A stretch of 64,000 nt of DNA from Clostridium mediterraneense (lineage in GTDB: Bacteria; Bacillota; Clostridia; Clostridiales; Clostridiaceae), in assembly GCF_900091705.1 (NCBI RefSeq), contig NZ_LT594785.1, positions 1,718,984 through 1,782,983 on the forward strand, written 5' to 3'. Made by a program: the position numbers and the translations under genes. Of the stretch, positions 1 through 11,445 are shown piece after piece. Numbering within the stretch: the first letter of the stretch is position 1; every line of letters starts with the position of its first letter. The notes below the pieces were generated by a model, which saw only the letters and a list, made by a program, of their open reading frames with translations, had not been told where the DNA came from and searched no databases.

Positions 1-1040
1 TTATAATAGCTGTATTTTCATCTGTATTAGTTTTTATCTTTGCAAGACCAATTCTATTCTTATTTGGAGCTGATACAGTTTCAATATCTTTAGCAGTAGA
101 ATATGCTAGGTCTATGTTCTTCTCACTTTTATTCTTATCAATAACATTTCCTTTAAATGCAACTGTAAGAGCTGAAGGAAATGCTAAATATTCTATGTAC
201 GCCTTACTTATAGGTATGAGTACAAATATACTTTTTTGTTACATATTTATAGCAGTTTTTAAAATGGGTATATCCGGAGCTGGTTATGCTACTTCCCTTG
301 CAGAATTCTGTAGTTTCTTATATTTTGTTTATTACTTTAAATTTAAATCATCTTTAAAAATAAGTTTAAAATATCTGAAATTTAATAAAGAATATACTTT
401 TAAAGCTGTACCTATAGGTTCATCTAGCTTTATTGGAAGAGGATCTGCAAGTATAGTAACAATATTAATGAATCACTTACTTTTAATTTATGGATCTAAT
501 TTTGATATATCTGCTTATAGTGTAGTTTCAAAAATTACAGGACTTATAAGAGTTCCACTATCTGGAATATCAAATGGAATGAAACCAATAGTTAGTTATA
601 ATTTAGGTGCTAAAAACTTTAATAGAATAAAAGAAGCATTAAAAATTTCATTAATCTTATCTTTTATAATGGCTTTATTAATGACTCTTGGTGGTATATT
701 CTTCCCACATTATATATTTAGTATCTTTACTAATAATGAAACTTTAATTAATATAAGTAGTAATTTCTTAAAAATAATAATAATGGCCAGACCTTTTACT
801 GGTATATACATTGTTATAATAGGATTCTATCAATCTCTTGGTCAAGCTAAAAAATCATTTAGATTATCTTTATTTAGAAGATTTTTAATATTTATACCTG
901 TTGCAATATTATTACCATATTTATTTAACATAGGTATGCTTGGTATATTTCTTGCTTTTCCTATTTCTGATTTTGTTTCATTCTTAGTTGCAACAATAAT
1001 GATATCAAGAGATTATAAAAGAATATTTAAAGATAACTAA
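1..1040 (+). CDS. MATE-family multidrug/cation exporter, 3' part
   Basis: The frame is open from the first bases of the window (reading from base 3), so this is the C-terminal part of a longer gene whose start lies outside. About 345 residues are visible, with alternating hydrophobic helices. They include a segment with VPLSGISNGMKPIVSYNLGA, typical of the second half of MATE (MOP superfamily) transporters, which export drugs or organic cations by Na+ or H+ antiport. A second MATE gene lies at 29791-31188 and has the equivalent motif (GLTQGAQPIISYNYGAK). The substrate cannot be read from sequence. A bidirectional terminator follows directly and separates it from convergent gltX. The first in-frame Met at 114 is internal and should not be taken as the start. 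Confidence 0.9.
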   Translation, partial: IIAVFSSVLVFIFARPILFLFGADTVSISLAVEYARSMFFSLLFLSITFPLNATVRAEGNAKYSMYALLIGMSTNILFCYIFIAVFKMGISGAGYATSLAEFCSFLYFVYYFKFKSSLKISLKYLKFNKEYTFKAVPIGSSSFIGRGSASIVTILMNHLLLIYGSNFDISAYSVVSKITGLIRVPLSGISNGMKPIVSYNLGAKNFNRIKEALKISLILSFIMALLMTLGGIFFPHYIFSIFTNNETLINISSNFLKIIIMARPFTGIYIVIIGFYQSLGQAKKSFRLSLFRRFLIFIPVAILLPYLFNIGMLGIFLAFPISDFVSFLVATIMISRDYKRIFKDN

Positions 1041-1047
1041 TATAAAT

Positions 1048-1084
1048 AAAATGAGCTAACTCAAAAGAGATAGCTCATTTTTTA
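1048..1084. terminator. Bidirectional rho-independent terminator
   Basis: Inverted repeat AAAATGAGCTA / TAGCTCATTTT with a 12-base loop, flanked by A-rich and T-rich tracts. It lies between the convergent MATE and gltX genes and can serve both strands. Confidence 0.85.
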
Positions 1085-1088
1085 TCTA

Positions 1089-2747
1089 TTATAGCGCTAA
1101 GAAAGCTTCAAATCTTTCCTTAACTTTTTCTTCTCCAAGTATTTGCATTATTGTGTAAAGGTCTGGTGTATTAGTTCTGTGAGTTACAGCTGCTCTTACT
1201 GCTCCTGCAACATCTGAAACCATTCCCTTAAATGATTCTGGATTAGCTTTATATGCTTTTCTATCTGTTGCATATCCAAGTTCTACAGCAACTTCTTTTA
1301 ATTGTTCAAACCATGCTGTAGCATCTTTACTAAAGTCATATACTTTTGAATAAACTTCTATAATGCTCTTAGCATCTTCAAGTTCCATTCCTTTTGGAAG
1401 TTCAACATTTTCTGCTGTTTCCTTATTAAATAATTCATCATATAAGTAGAAGATATTTGCTCTTACTTCACTCCAGTTACCATAGTCTTTTCTTGGCTTA
1501 GCACCTTCTCTATCTATGTTTATCATAGCTATAGTAATATCTTTATTTTCTGAAACTAATCTAAACATTTCTTCGTCATACTCTTTAGCCCAAGCTTGAT
1601 ATAAATCATAAACTTCTGTAGCCTTCATCTTAGAAATAACTTCTTTACTTACATCATGAAGTTTAACTAAATCAAATAATGCTCCGCTCTTACTCATCTT
1701 ATTTAATTCAACTGTGAATTCATTGTATGAAAGTGTCTTATTAGCCTTTCTCCAATCTTCAAATGATGAGTTTATTATATTTAATAAATATTCTACAACT
1801 GATGCTGTTGGATAACCTTGTTCACTATAGTATGATACAGCACTTTCTGGGTCTTTTCTCTTTGAAAGCTTTCTTTTTGAACTTCCATCAAGCTTCATTA
1901 TTGTAGGAACGTGAGCATATTTAGGAGCCTTAAATCCAAGGATTCTAAACATTTGAAGGTGAATTGGAAGTGATGATAACCATTCTTCTCCTCTTATAAC
2001 ATGAGTTGTTCCCATTAAATAGTCATCTATTGCATGAGCAAAGTGATATGTTGGAAGTCCATCTCCTTTGATGATAACAGTATCTTGAACATTTTCAGGG
2101 AATGAAACTTTTCCTTTTATCATATCCTTGAATTCAATTCTCTTTTCTTCATCTCCTGGAGATTTCATTCTTATAACATATTCTTCACCAGCTTCAATTT
2201 TCTTTATAGCTTCTTCTGGTGCTAAATCTCTATATTTTGCATAGATTCCATAACATCCTGGTGTTATTTTTTCTGCTATTTGTTTTTCTCTTAATTCAGC
2301 AAGTTCATCAGCTGTCATAAAGCAAGGATATGCAAGACCTTTTTTAATTAAGTCCTTAACAAATGTATTATATATTTCAGCTCTTTGACTTTGCTTATAT
2401 GGAGCATAGATTCCTTTTTCACTATTTTCTCCTGTAACACCTTCATCAAAGTCCATTCCAAAGTTATGCATTGTCTTTATAGTATCATCTATAGCTCCTG
2501 CAACTTCTCTTTTTTGATCAGTATCTTCAATTCTTAAATAAAAAATACCTTCACTTTGGTGAGCAAGTCTTTCATTTATTAATGCAGCATAAACTCCCCC
2601 GATATGTTGGAATCCTGTTGGACTTGGTGCATATCTTAAAACTTTAGCACCTTCCTTTAATTCTCTTTTTGGGTACTTTTCAAAATAATATTCTGGTGTT
2701 TTATCAACATTTGGGAATATTAATTCTGCTAATTTTTCAAAACTCAT
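1089..2747 (-). CDS. gltX: Glutamate--tRNA ligase
   Basis: Class I aminoacyl-tRNA synthetase that charges tRNA-Glu with glutamate in the cytoplasm. The product has 552 residues. The HIGH-type motif is HIGG at about residues 48-51 in the context [12 protein letters not shown]. The KMSKS-type motif appears as KLSKR near residue 292, followed by the helical anticodon-binding half. It carries about 35 residues before the usual RYAPSPTG start and is longer than typical bacterial GluRS (about 470-490); as I recall, clostridial enzymes of around 550 residues are common. A GGAAG-type ribosome binding site precedes the ATG. Its own promoter and a terminator-bearing leader lie upstream (2822-2980), so expression is probably controlled by transcription attenuation. 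I cannot tell from sequence whether it also mischarges tRNA-Gln. Confidence 0.96.
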   Translation of the reverse strand: MSFEKLAELIFPNVDKTPEYYFEKYPKRELKEGAKVLRYAPSPTGFQHIGGVYAALINERLAHQSEGIFYLRIEDTDQKREVAGAIDDTIKTMHNFGMDFDEGVTGENSEKGIYAPYKQSQRAEIYNTFVKDLIKKGLAYPCFMTADELAELREKQIAEKITPGCYGIYAKYRDLAPEEAIKKIEAGEEYVIRMKSPGDEEKRIEFKDMIKGKVSFPENVQDTVIIKGDGLPTYHFAHAIDDYLMGTTHVIRGEEWLSSLPIHLQMFRILGFKAPKYAHVPTIMKLDGSSKRKLSKRKDPESAVSYYSEQGYPTASVVEYLLNIINSSFEDWRKANKTLSYNEFTVELNKMSKSGALFDLVKLHDVSKEVISKMKATEVYDLYQAWAKEYDEEMFRLVSENKDITIAMINIDREGAKPRKDYGNWSEVRANIFYLYDELFNKETAENVELPKGMELEDAKSIIEVYSKVYDFSKDATAWFEQLKEVAVELGYATDRKAYKANPESFKGMVSDVAGAVRAAVTHRTNTPDLYTIMQILGEEKVKERFEAFLAL

Positions 2748-2821
2748 TTATATCTTCCTTTCAACACTTTTATATCTATTAAAGAAATTTTTATTTCTTT
2801 AATTTAAAAGTTATTTTCAAA

Positions 2822-2865
2822 TAAAAAAAAATCCTTCCATCCCAACATAGAATCAGGACGAAAGG
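2822..2865 (-). promoter_or_regulatory. Attenuator hairpin in the gltX leader
   Basis: On the minus strand, CCTTTCGTCC pairs with GGGATGGAAGG (ten pairs, with G-U wobbles) and is followed by nine or more T. This is a terminator about 75-120 bases upstream of the gltX ATG, well inside the transcribed leader. Just before it reads AATGGCAACC, faintly like the T-box core UGGNACC, but the invariant T-box 14-mer and a stem I are not recognisable. The hairpin is almost the same as that upstream of the Lrp-type gene (49041-49072). The sensed signal is unknown; a degenerate T-box or other tRNA/amino-acid sensor is the obvious guess. Confidence 0.7.
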
Positions 2866-2951
2866 TTGCCATTTACAATTTCATAATATTTCTTAAACTT
2901 ATTAAGCAATAGCCCCTCGACGTTTCTAACTATTCTTATTTATCAACTAAT

Positions 2952-2980
2952 ATTATAAAGCTATAAACTTTTGTTGTAAA
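2952..2980 (-). promoter_or_regulatory. Probable sigma-A promoter of gltX
   Basis: On the minus strand, TTTACA (2975-2980), a 17-bp spacer, then TATAAT (2952-2957). Transcription would start near 2945, giving a leader of about 200 bases that includes the attenuator. Confidence 0.6.
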
Positions 2981-3011
2981 TGATTTTTACAAATTTATTC
3001 TATAATATTTA

Positions 3012-3674
3012 CTATACATACTTAGCTATAAGGAATTTTATATTAATTCCCTTTGCTGAAAACATATCTTCATGTTCTGTTGTTATATTTCCTTTAAAAT
3101 CACTATTATGTAAATCATAAGTTATATAGTTTATTTCAAATCCTGATTCTTTAAAATATTCTAATGATTCTTCAAATAATTCATCATCATCAGTTTTAAA
3201 TCTTATTTCTCCACCCTTAACTAAAAATTGTTTGTACTTTTCTAATTGTCTTGGATGTGTAAGTCTTCTCTTTTTATGTCTTTCCTTTGGCCAAGGATTA
3301 CAGAAGTTTATATAAATTCTTTCTATCCTATCATCTTTAGATATAGCTTCATCAATTAATGCAATTTCTTGAGCCATTATTTTAACATTATCAACACTTT
3401 CAATATTATGTTCTTTAAATGATTCTTCTATATTTCTTTTAGCAATAACTAAAACTTCATCTTTTATATCTATTGCCATGTAATTTACATCTTGATTTTC
3501 TGCTGCAAGAACTGCCATAAATGTTCCTTTACCAGCTCCAAGCTCTAAATGTAAAGGCTTTTTATTATCCTTAAATGTATCTTTCCATTTACCTTTATTT
3601 TGGCTAGGATTTGCAACAAAGAAATTACTTGCTTCTAATTCTGGTCTAGCCCATGGTTTTCTTCTCATTCTCAT
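3012..3674 (-). CDS. trmB: tRNA (guanine-N7-)-methyltransferase
   Basis: SAM-dependent methyltransferase that makes m7G46 in the variable loop of tRNAs. The 220 residues fit the TrmB family throughout. The start [13 protein letters not shown] is characteristic; [10 protein letters not shown] is the SAM-binding glycine loop, then [10 protein letters not shown], and [17 protein letters not shown] is the family signature near residue 125. Length is typical. It lies 61 bases downstream of glpK on the same strand with no terminator seen between, so read-through from glpK is possible. gltX, further downstream, has its own promoter. Confidence 0.96.
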   Translation of the reverse strand: MRMRRKPWARPELEASNFFVANPSQNKGKWKDTFKDNKKPLHLELGAGKGTFMAVLAAENQDVNYMAIDIKDEVLVIAKRNIEESFKEHNIESVDNVKIMAQEIALIDEAISKDDRIERIYINFCNPWPKERHKKRRLTHPRQLEKYKQFLVKGGEIRFKTDDDELFEESLEYFKESGFEINYITYDLHNSDFKGNITTEHEDMFSAKGINIKFLIAKYV

Positions 3675-3735
3675 GTTTAAACATCACTCCAGTATTATTA
3701 TTCGTTCTTAATTATACAGATTTATAAATTTTCTA

Positions 3736-5346
<1,611 letters not shown>

Positions 5347-5480
5347 TCAAAATTCTATTTTTATAAAAATTTAATACATAACATATATCTTTATTAATAA
5401 GATTCTTAAATATTTTTTGATTTATAGAACTATTAGAGTTACACTTATATAAGTTAATATTTTATCTAGGAGGTTAGCTC

Positions 5481-6557
5481 ATGACTACTAAACATGGTGC
5501 AAATATTTTTGAACTTTGTGAATTATATGGATTTAAAAAAGAAGAGCTTATGGATTTCAGTTCTAATATAAATCCTTTTGGCTCATCAGAAAAAGCAAAA
5601 AATTATATAGTAAATAATATAGATATGGTATCTTTATATCCTGACCCTGAATATAAAAAATTAAAAGAAAGTATTAGCTCATATTGTCTTTGTAAAAAAG
5701 AGAATATCTTACTTGGAAGTGGTGCTACAGAACTTATATCATCATTTATTTCTTTTATAGAGCCTAAAAAAGCATTACTTCTCTCTCCATCTTATTCTGA
5801 ATATGAAAAAGAATTAAATAAAATTTCTTGTGATATATCTAAATATTTTGCAAAAGAAGAATTAGATTTTAAAATAGATGTAGATGATTTAATTAAAGAA
5901 ATAAATAAAGAAAAGTTTGAACTTATAATAATATGTAATCCAAACAACCCAACTGGATTTGCTTTTAATAAAGAAGAATTAAAAAAACTTCTTCAAAATA
6001 CAAACACATTTGTAATGGTTGATGAAACTTATATAGAATTTACAGATATGAACTATTTCTCAAGTACTTCTCTTGTGGATGATTTTGAAAAATTATTTGT
6101 AATAAGAGGAACTTCTAAATTTTTCTCAACACCCGGTATAAGACTTGGCTATGGCTTAACTTCAAATGCAGATATACTAAATAATATAAGCAAGAAATTA
6201 GATCTTTGGAATATAAATATTTTTGCTACTTTAATGGGTGAAATAATGTTTTCTGATAATGAATACATAGAAGATACTTCAATAAAGATAAAAAAAGAAA
6301 GAGATTATCTTCTTAAAGAATTAAAATCTCTTTCTAAAATAAAAGTGTTTGATAGCTATGGTAACTTTATCTTATGTAAACTTAAAGATAAAGATTTAAC
6401 TGCAAGAGAGCTTTATGAAAAATTAATAGCAAAAAAAATAATAATAAGGGATTGTGCTTCTTTTGAAGGACTTTCAGAATATTACTTTAGAGTTTGTGTC
6501 TTGAAACCTTCTGAAAATAAACTTCTAATAGAAAGCCTTAAATCTATTTTAAATTAA
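5481..6557 (+). CDS. PLP-dependent aminotransferase, CobD/HisC-like
   Basis: Fold-type I PLP enzyme of 358 residues. The N terminus (HGANIFELCELYG then DFSSNINPFG) resembles threonine-phosphate decarboxylase CobD more than histidinol-phosphate aminotransferase HisC. Visible signatures are SGATELI (phosphate-binding region), CNPNNPTG, VDETYIEF, and the PLP-lysine motif RGTSKFFSTPGIRLGYG with the lysine at about residue 213. The start has a strong AGGAGG site. No cobalamin or histidine genes occur in the window, so the reaction is uncertain: decarboxylation of threonine phosphate for the cobalamin side chain, or transamination. The stop overlaps the convergent helicase gene by four bases. Confidence 0.75.
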   Translation: MTTKHGANIFELCELYGFKKEELMDFSSNINPFGSSEKAKNYIVNNIDMVSLYPDPEYKKLKESISSYCLCKKENILLGSGATELISSFISFIEPKKALLLSPSYSEYEKELNKISCDISKYFAKEELDFKIDVDDLIKEINKEKFELIIICNPNNPTGFAFNKEELKKLLQNTNTFVMVDETYIEFTDMNYFSSTSLVDDFEKLFVIRGTSKFFSTPGIRLGYGLTSNADILNNISKKLDLWNINIFATLMGEIMFSDNEYIEDTSIKIKKERDYLLKELKSLSKIKVFDSYGNFILCKLKDKDLTARELYEKLIAKKIIIRDCASFEGLSEYYFRVCVLKPSENKLLIESLKSILN

Positions 6558-9500
6558 TTATATTCAAATAGATTTATAAGCTCCTCTTCTGAAAGGTTTG
6601 ATAGGATTCCTCCATTACTTAGGTTTCCTGTCATAACCTTATCTATAATATCCTTTTTACTTTCCTGTAATTTTAATATTTTCTCTTCTATTGTCCCCTT
6701 TGAAATAAGCTTTATAACTTCAACTGTATTCTTTTGTCCTATTCTATGAGCTCTATCAGTAGCTTGATTTTCTGCTGCAGGATTCCACCAAGGGTCAAAA
6801 TGTATAACTATATCAGCTGCTGTAAGATTTAAGCCTGTTCCCCCAGCTTTTAAAGATATAAGAAATACCTTTTTATTTTCACTTTCATTAAATTCATTAA
6901 CTAAATCTAATCTATCACTAGCTTTTACCGAACCATCTATATATGAATAATCTATATTTCTTTCTTTTAAATTTTTCTCCAATACTGCAAGTACCTTTGT
7001 AAATTGTGAGAATAATAAAATCTTATGTCCTTCACTTACATATTGCTCTATAAGCTCTAAAGCCATATCTAGCTTACTATTTTCTCCCTCATAATTATCT
7101 ATAACTATTGATGGATCAAGGCATAATTGTCTAAGCTTCATAAGATATGAAAAAACTTCTATCTTAGTCTTATTTTCATCTTTACTACTCATCTCTTTCT
7201 TTAGTTCTTTAACATAACTTGCATATAATTTCTTTTGCTGTTTTGAAAGCTCTACAAAGAATTTTTTATCAATCTTATCTGGTAATTCCTTTATTACTTC
7301 CTTTTTCTCTCTTCTTAAAATAAAAGGCTCTATGGCTTTTTTAAGTTCATCATAATCACTATTAGTATTTATAAACTTATCAGTAAATTTAGCTCTACTA
7401 TAAAGATAATTAGGCATTATAAAATCAAATATTGACCAGAGCTCTAAAAGATTATTTTCTATTGGAGTGCCTGTTAAAGCAAATTTCAATTTAGAGTTAA
7501 TATTTTTAACTGCTAAAGTTGTTCTTGCTGATACATTTTTAATATTTTGAGCCTCATCAATAATCATAATATCTAAATTTATATTCTCATAACTCTCTAT
7601 ATCATTTCTTAAAGTCCCATAAGTAGTTAAAATAACATCATACTCATCTATATTACCTATTATCTTTTCTCTTTCCCTTTTAGTTCCATGTAAAATCACT
7701 ACTTTTAAACTTGGAGCAAATTTTTCAAACTCGCTTTTCCAATTATATATAAGAGCTGTAGGAGTTACTACTAGAGATTTCTTACCTTGTTCAGATAAAA
7801 TAAAACTTATTGTTTGAATAGTCTTACCAAGTCCCATCTCATCTGCTAATATACCTGCAAATCCGTAATGACTAAGTGTCTTAAACCACTTATATCCTTC
7901 TACCTGATACTCTCTTAAATTAGCCTTTAGATTTTTAGGAACTTCAAATTCCATATTCTTTATAGACTTAAACTTTTGTGAAATATCTTCTAAATAATTT
8001 TTTCCCTTTATAAAGTCTAGTTTCTTTTCACTTATATAATTATTTAAATAAAATACTTTATTCTTCTCTATTTTTATATTTTTATCATTAAGATTTTTTA
8101 TAGAGTTTACATTATCTAAAAGAGAAATAAAATTATAAAGTTCTCTATTTGATAAATCTAAGAAACTATCGTCATCAAGCTTATAAAATTTCTTATTATC
8201 CTTAAAAGCCTCTAAAATTCCTAAAACTTGTTTACTCTCTATTCCACTAATATCAAAATTAAAATCTAAATAATCACTTTTTTCTTTTATCTCAGCTTTA
8301 ATACTTGGTTTAGATACTATTTTATATTTCTTAAAGTTTTCAGAATAAAATACTTCACCATATTTCTTAAGCTTTTTAACTCCAGAATTTAAAAACTCAA
8401 ATAACTCTTCATCATGTCCATTAAACTTATAAAAATCTTCGTTTTTTATAAATCCTAAATCATTTAAAGTATCATTTATTTCTTTTTCCTTATTAAAATC
8501 TCTTATTATATATTTATTAGTTTTAGTATTAATATCTGTTTCTCCATAAGATAGCTTACTTTCTAATAATATATTTTTTCTATCTCTATCAACAAAGAAC
8601 TGAGCAAAAATATCTCCATCTTCAATCTTTTCTTTTATACTTTCATCTAAAATAAGATTGGAGCTTATACTCTTAAGTCTTGGAATAATTTCAGTAAATA
8701 ACTCCATTCCTTTATCTTTTGGAAGTCTTATATCTCCTTCTCTTTCCACAATCCTATTAATCTTTGTAAAATACCTTGACTGCTCATAACTTGGTATATA
8801 TATATTTCCGTCATATAAAAATACACTTGATTCTTCTGAGATAGTTAAAACTTCATCTGTTCTAATTATTATTTGTTCTTCTTCCTTAATCTTAAAATTT
8901 AATGGTAAATCTTCATATAGTATTTTAATCTCATCCATAATAGTTCCATTTATAATTATAGTTGCATTATCTATATCTAATAATCTTAAGATTGCTTTTA
9001 TATTTTCAAGTGGTAACTTTATTGTTTTACCCTTTACTCCTATATTTTTTGAAGTTCTACTAGGATATAAAGCTTTAAATCTTTCAGTTAAAACAAACTG
9101 TTCTTCTATAAAACTTATAATATTTTCTGCTTTTTCTGAAAAATATTGATTTTTTATATTATATATAAATTGTTTTCCTAAAGGATAATCTTCTTCAGTC
9201 TTTCTTACTTTTATAAATTCATTTATATCTTTTAAGATATAAAGCTTGTCTTTTCCTATTTTAAAACTTAAATCAAAATAAGGACTCATATTATCAAGGT
9301 TAAATTCTAAAATAGTCTCTAGATTTACTTTTTCTCTTTTATGAGTTTCTTTATCCTTAAATATCTCTAAAAATAATTGATCTGCCTTTTTATCTTCCTT
9401 AAAATAATTTTTACTAGCTAATATATCAAAAAAGCGAAATACCGCTGCAACTAAATGCTTACATAGGTAATCTTTTTTATAGGAATATTTTTTATAATCT

Positions 9501-9772
9501 ATACAAGAACATTGTGATTTTAAAAATTTCTTTGTATTTCTTTGAATTATAAAGTCAACATTATATCTTCCAAACCCCTGCTCTGAAAATATTTTAGTCT
9601 CAACCTCTATAAGTGTATTTTTCTTTTCTATATTTAACTCTACATTTTTATTTCTAATATGTACCTTCTTCCCTCTAGAAATATTCTTCTCTGGGGTATT
9701 ATAAAATAAATTTTCACTAAGTACAGAAATAATTTCTATATTATTTAAATCTATCTCTTTATAAAAACTCAA
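6554..9772 (-). CDS. SWIM zinc-finger SNF2-type helicase
   Basis: Swi2/Snf2 ATPase of 1072 residues that probably translocates on double-stranded DNA or remodels nucleoprotein. An N-terminal SWIM finger (CSCIDYKKY followed by CKHL, near residues 110-135) is followed by a long helicase-associated region. Then come Walker A in DEMGLGKTIQT, DEAQ box IIDEAQNIK, LTGTPIENN, and motifs V/VI (AGGTGLNLTAAD, QATDRAHRIGQ). I placed the start at the TTG at 9772: AAAGGAG lies 10 bases upstream, while the in-frame ATG 33 bases further up has no Shine-Dalgarno. Family members are widespread in clostridia, and roles in repair or transcription are proposed without proof. The substrate is unknown. Confidence 0.88.
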   Translation of the reverse strand: MSFYKEIDLNNIEIISVLSENLFYNTPEKNISRGKKVHIRNKNVELNIEKKNTLIEVETKIFSEQGFGRYNVDFIIQRNTKKFLKSQCSCIDYKKYSYKKDYLCKHLVAAVFRFFDILASKNYFKEDKKADQLFLEIFKDKETHKREKVNLETILEFNLDNMSPYFDLSFKIGKDKLYILKDINEFIKVRKTEEDYPLGKQFIYNIKNQYFSEKAENIISFIEEQFVLTERFKALYPSRTSKNIGVKGKTIKLPLENIKAILRLLDIDNATIIINGTIMDEIKILYEDLPLNFKIKEEEQIIIRTDEVLTISEESSVFLYDGNIYIPSYEQSRYFTKINRIVEREGDIRLPKDKGMELFTEIIPRLKSISSNLILDESIKEKIEDGDIFAQFFVDRDRKNILLESKLSYGETDINTKTNKYIIRDFNKEKEINDTLNDLGFIKNEDFYKFNGHDEELFEFLNSGVKKLKKYGEVFYSENFKKYKIVSKPSIKAEIKEKSDYLDFNFDISGIESKQVLGILEAFKDNKKFYKLDDDSFLDLSNRELYNFISLLDNVNSIKNLNDKNIKIEKNKVFYLNNYISEKKLDFIKGKNYLEDISQKFKSIKNMEFEVPKNLKANLREYQVEGYKWFKTLSHYGFAGILADEMGLGKTIQTISFILSEQGKKSLVVTPTALIYNWKSEFEKFAPSLKVVILHGTKREREKIIGNIDEYDVILTTYGTLRNDIESYENINLDIMIIDEAQNIKNVSARTTLAVKNINSKLKFALTGTPIENNLLELWSIFDFIMPNYLYSRAKFTDKFINTNSDYDELKKAIEPFILRREKKEVIKELPDKIDKKFFVELSKQQKKLYASYVKELKKEMSSKDENKTKIEVFSYLMKLRQLCLDPSIVIDNYEGENSKLDMALELIEQYVSEGHKILLFSQFTKVLAVLEKNLKERNIDYSYIDGSVKASDRLDLVNEFNESENKKVFLISLKAGGTGLNLTAADIVIHFDPWWNPAAENQATDRAHRIGQKNTVEVIKLISKGTIEEKILKLQESKKDIIDKVMTGNLSNGGILSNLSEEELINLFEYN

Positions 9773-9887
9773 AAATTTTATTCTCCTTTTTCGTATATTC
9801 GTCATATATTAATTATTATCACATATCTATTTATTATTACAGTTATTTTTTATAAACTAATTACTTTATTTTTATTTTAAGGGACTA

Positions 9888-9919
9888 TTGACTCCTGATA
9901 CTTTAACGTGTTAAAGTAT
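9888..9919 (+). promoter_or_regulatory. Promoter with perfect dyad operator of the amino acid ABC operon
   Basis: TTGACT (9888-9893) could be a -35 box, with TAAAGT (9912-9917) as an 18-bp-spaced -10. Exactly over this lies a perfect inverted repeat at 9898-9919: arms ATACTTTAAC and GTTAAAGTAT separated by GT. A 22-bp dyad filling the -35/-10 gap is the usual layout of a repressor operator. The regulator is unknown; I could not match it to ArgR, CymR or CodY consensus sites. Confidence 0.6.
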
Positions 9920-9963
9920 TAAATAACTAAATTATAAAATTTTACCAATTAGGGGGTATTTTT

Positions 9964-10770
9964 ATGAAAGCTTTATTTAAACCTTTATTAGTACTTGTTG
10001 CTGCTATAATTATCGGAGCTATTTTATTATTTTCTTCTAATATTTTTTCTAAAGATACTAAAGCTTCTAAAGAAACTCAAAAACAAGAAAAGACAATAAC
10101 AGTTGGACTTGATGATACTTTCGTTCCTATGGGATTTAAAGATGAAAATGGAGAAATTGTTGGATTTGATGTTGATGTTGCTAAAAAAGCTTTTTCAAAA
10201 ATGGGGTATAAAGTTAAATTTCAGCCAATAAACTGGGATATGAAAGAAAGTGAACTAAATAATAAAACTATAGATGCTATTTGGAATGGATATACTAAAA
10301 CTCCTGCAAGAGAAGAAAAAGTAGCTTTTACAGATGCTTACTTTAAAAATACACAAGCTATTATTACTTTAAAAGATTCTGATATTAATACTATAGATGA
10401 TTTAAAAGGAAGAATTGTTGCTACCCAAACTGCATCTAGTTCTCTTGAAGCTATGGAAAAAACAGCTGGCCTAATAGAAGGTCTAAAAAATGGACAGCCT
10501 ATTTTATTTGACACTTTCAATGAAGCTTTTATGGATCTAGAAGCTGGAAGAGTTGATGCTTTAGTAGCTGATGAAATTTTAGCTAGATATTATATAGGAC
10601 AAAAAAATCCTGAAGATTATAAAATTTTAAAAGATAATCTTGGTGATGAAGAATATTGCGTAGGCCTTCGAAAAGATGATACTAAACTTTTAGAAGAATT
10701 AAATTCAACATTAAATGAAATGAAATCTAATGGAGAATTTGATGAAATAAAAAATAAATGGTTTAAATAA
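9964..10770 (+). CDS. Polar amino acid ABC transporter, substrate-binding protein
   Basis: Periplasmic-binding-protein type II (SBP_bac_3) of 268 residues that captures an amino acid outside the membrane and delivers it to the permease at 10792. An N-terminal hydrophobic helix (residues 6-26) is followed by a charged linker and the ligand domain, with FVPMGFKDENGEIVGFDVD, IDAIWNGYTKTPAREEKVAFT and VDALVADEI. These motifs place it among cystine/glutamine/polar amino acid binders. No lipobox cysteine is present, so it is probably held by an uncleaved signal anchor rather than a lipid. First gene of a three-gene operon behind a dyad operator. Specificity cannot be called. Confidence 0.9.
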   Translation: MKALFKPLLVLVAAIIIGAILLFSSNIFSKDTKASKETQKQEKTITVGLDDTFVPMGFKDENGEIVGFDVDVAKKAFSKMGYKVKFQPINWDMKESELNNKTIDAIWNGYTKTPAREEKVAFTDAYFKNTQAIITLKDSDINTIDDLKGRIVATQTASSSLEAMEKTAGLIEGLKNGQPILFDTFNEAFMDLEAGRVDALVADEILARYYIGQKNPEDYKILKDNLGDEEYCVGLRKDDTKLLEELNSTLNEMKSNGEFDEIKNKWFK

Positions 10771-10791
10771 AAAAATAAAGGAGTTAATTTT

Positions 10792-11433
10792 ATGGAATAT
10801 ATAGCTACACTAATGCCTTCTATGATTGAAGGTCTTATAATAACCCTTAAGGTTTTTGCAATTACACTATTATTTTCAATACCTCTTGGAATATTAACTG
10901 CTCTTTGCAGAATCTCTAGTATAAAAATAATAAATTGGCTTAGTGGAATTTATATTTGGATAATGAGAGGAACTCCTTTATTACTTCAACTTGTTATTAT
11001 ATTTTTTGGACTACCTTTACTCGGTATTAATTTCGATAGATTTCCAGCAGCTATTTTAGCTTTTGTACTTAATTATGCAGCTTATTTTGGGGAAATATTT
11101 AGAGCTGGTATAAATGATGTTGATAAGGGGCAAATAGAAGCAAGTGAAATTCTAGGATTTTCAAAATCACATACACTCACAAGAATTATTATGCCTCAAA
11201 TGTTTAGAAAGGTATTGCCTGCTATTGCAAATGAAGTAATAACGCTTGTAAAAGATACTTCACTAGTATATGTAGTAGGTCTTGGGGAACTTTTAAGAGC
11301 TGGTAAAATAGCTAGTAATAGAGATGCTTCTCTTCTACCACTATTTGTAGCTGGAGCTATTTATCTTATAATAATAGCTATTCTTACTATTGTATTTAAT
11401 AAACTTGAAAAAAAATATAATTATTATAATTAG
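10792..11433 (+). CDS. Polar amino acid ABC transporter, permease
   Basis: Inner-membrane permease of 213 residues of the HisM/GlnP family. The first membrane segment contains MIEGLIITLKVFAITLLFSI and is followed by WIMRGTPLLLQL, the typical family signature. The EAA loop near residue 115-145 (GQIEASEILGFSKSHTLTRI then MPQMFRKVLPA) docks on the ATPase. It is a single permease gene, so it probably forms a homodimer. Twenty-one bases separate it from the binding-protein gene and 12 from the ATPase gene, consistent with one transcript. Confidence 0.95.
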   Translation: MEYIATLMPSMIEGLIITLKVFAITLLFSIPLGILTALCRISSIKIINWLSGIYIWIMRGTPLLLQLVIIFFGLPLLGINFDRFPAAILAFVLNYAAYFGEIFRAGINDVDKGQIEASEILGFSKSHTLTRIIMPQMFRKVLPAIANEVITLVKDTSLVYVVGLGELLRAGKIASNRDASLLPLFVAGAIYLIIIAILTIVFNKLEKKYNYYN

Positions 11434-11445
11434 GGGGCTTTTTAT

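Noticed and set aside
2822..2950. Calling the gltX leader a T-box
   Set aside because: The conserved 14-base T-box and stem I features could not be found; only a weak UGGCAACC resemblance exists.
2860..2985. A long-range stem (TTTACAA with TTGTAAA) that seemed to close a riboswitch in the gltX leader
   Set aside because: The left arm overlaps the predicted -35 box, upstream of the transcription start, so it would not be in the RNA.
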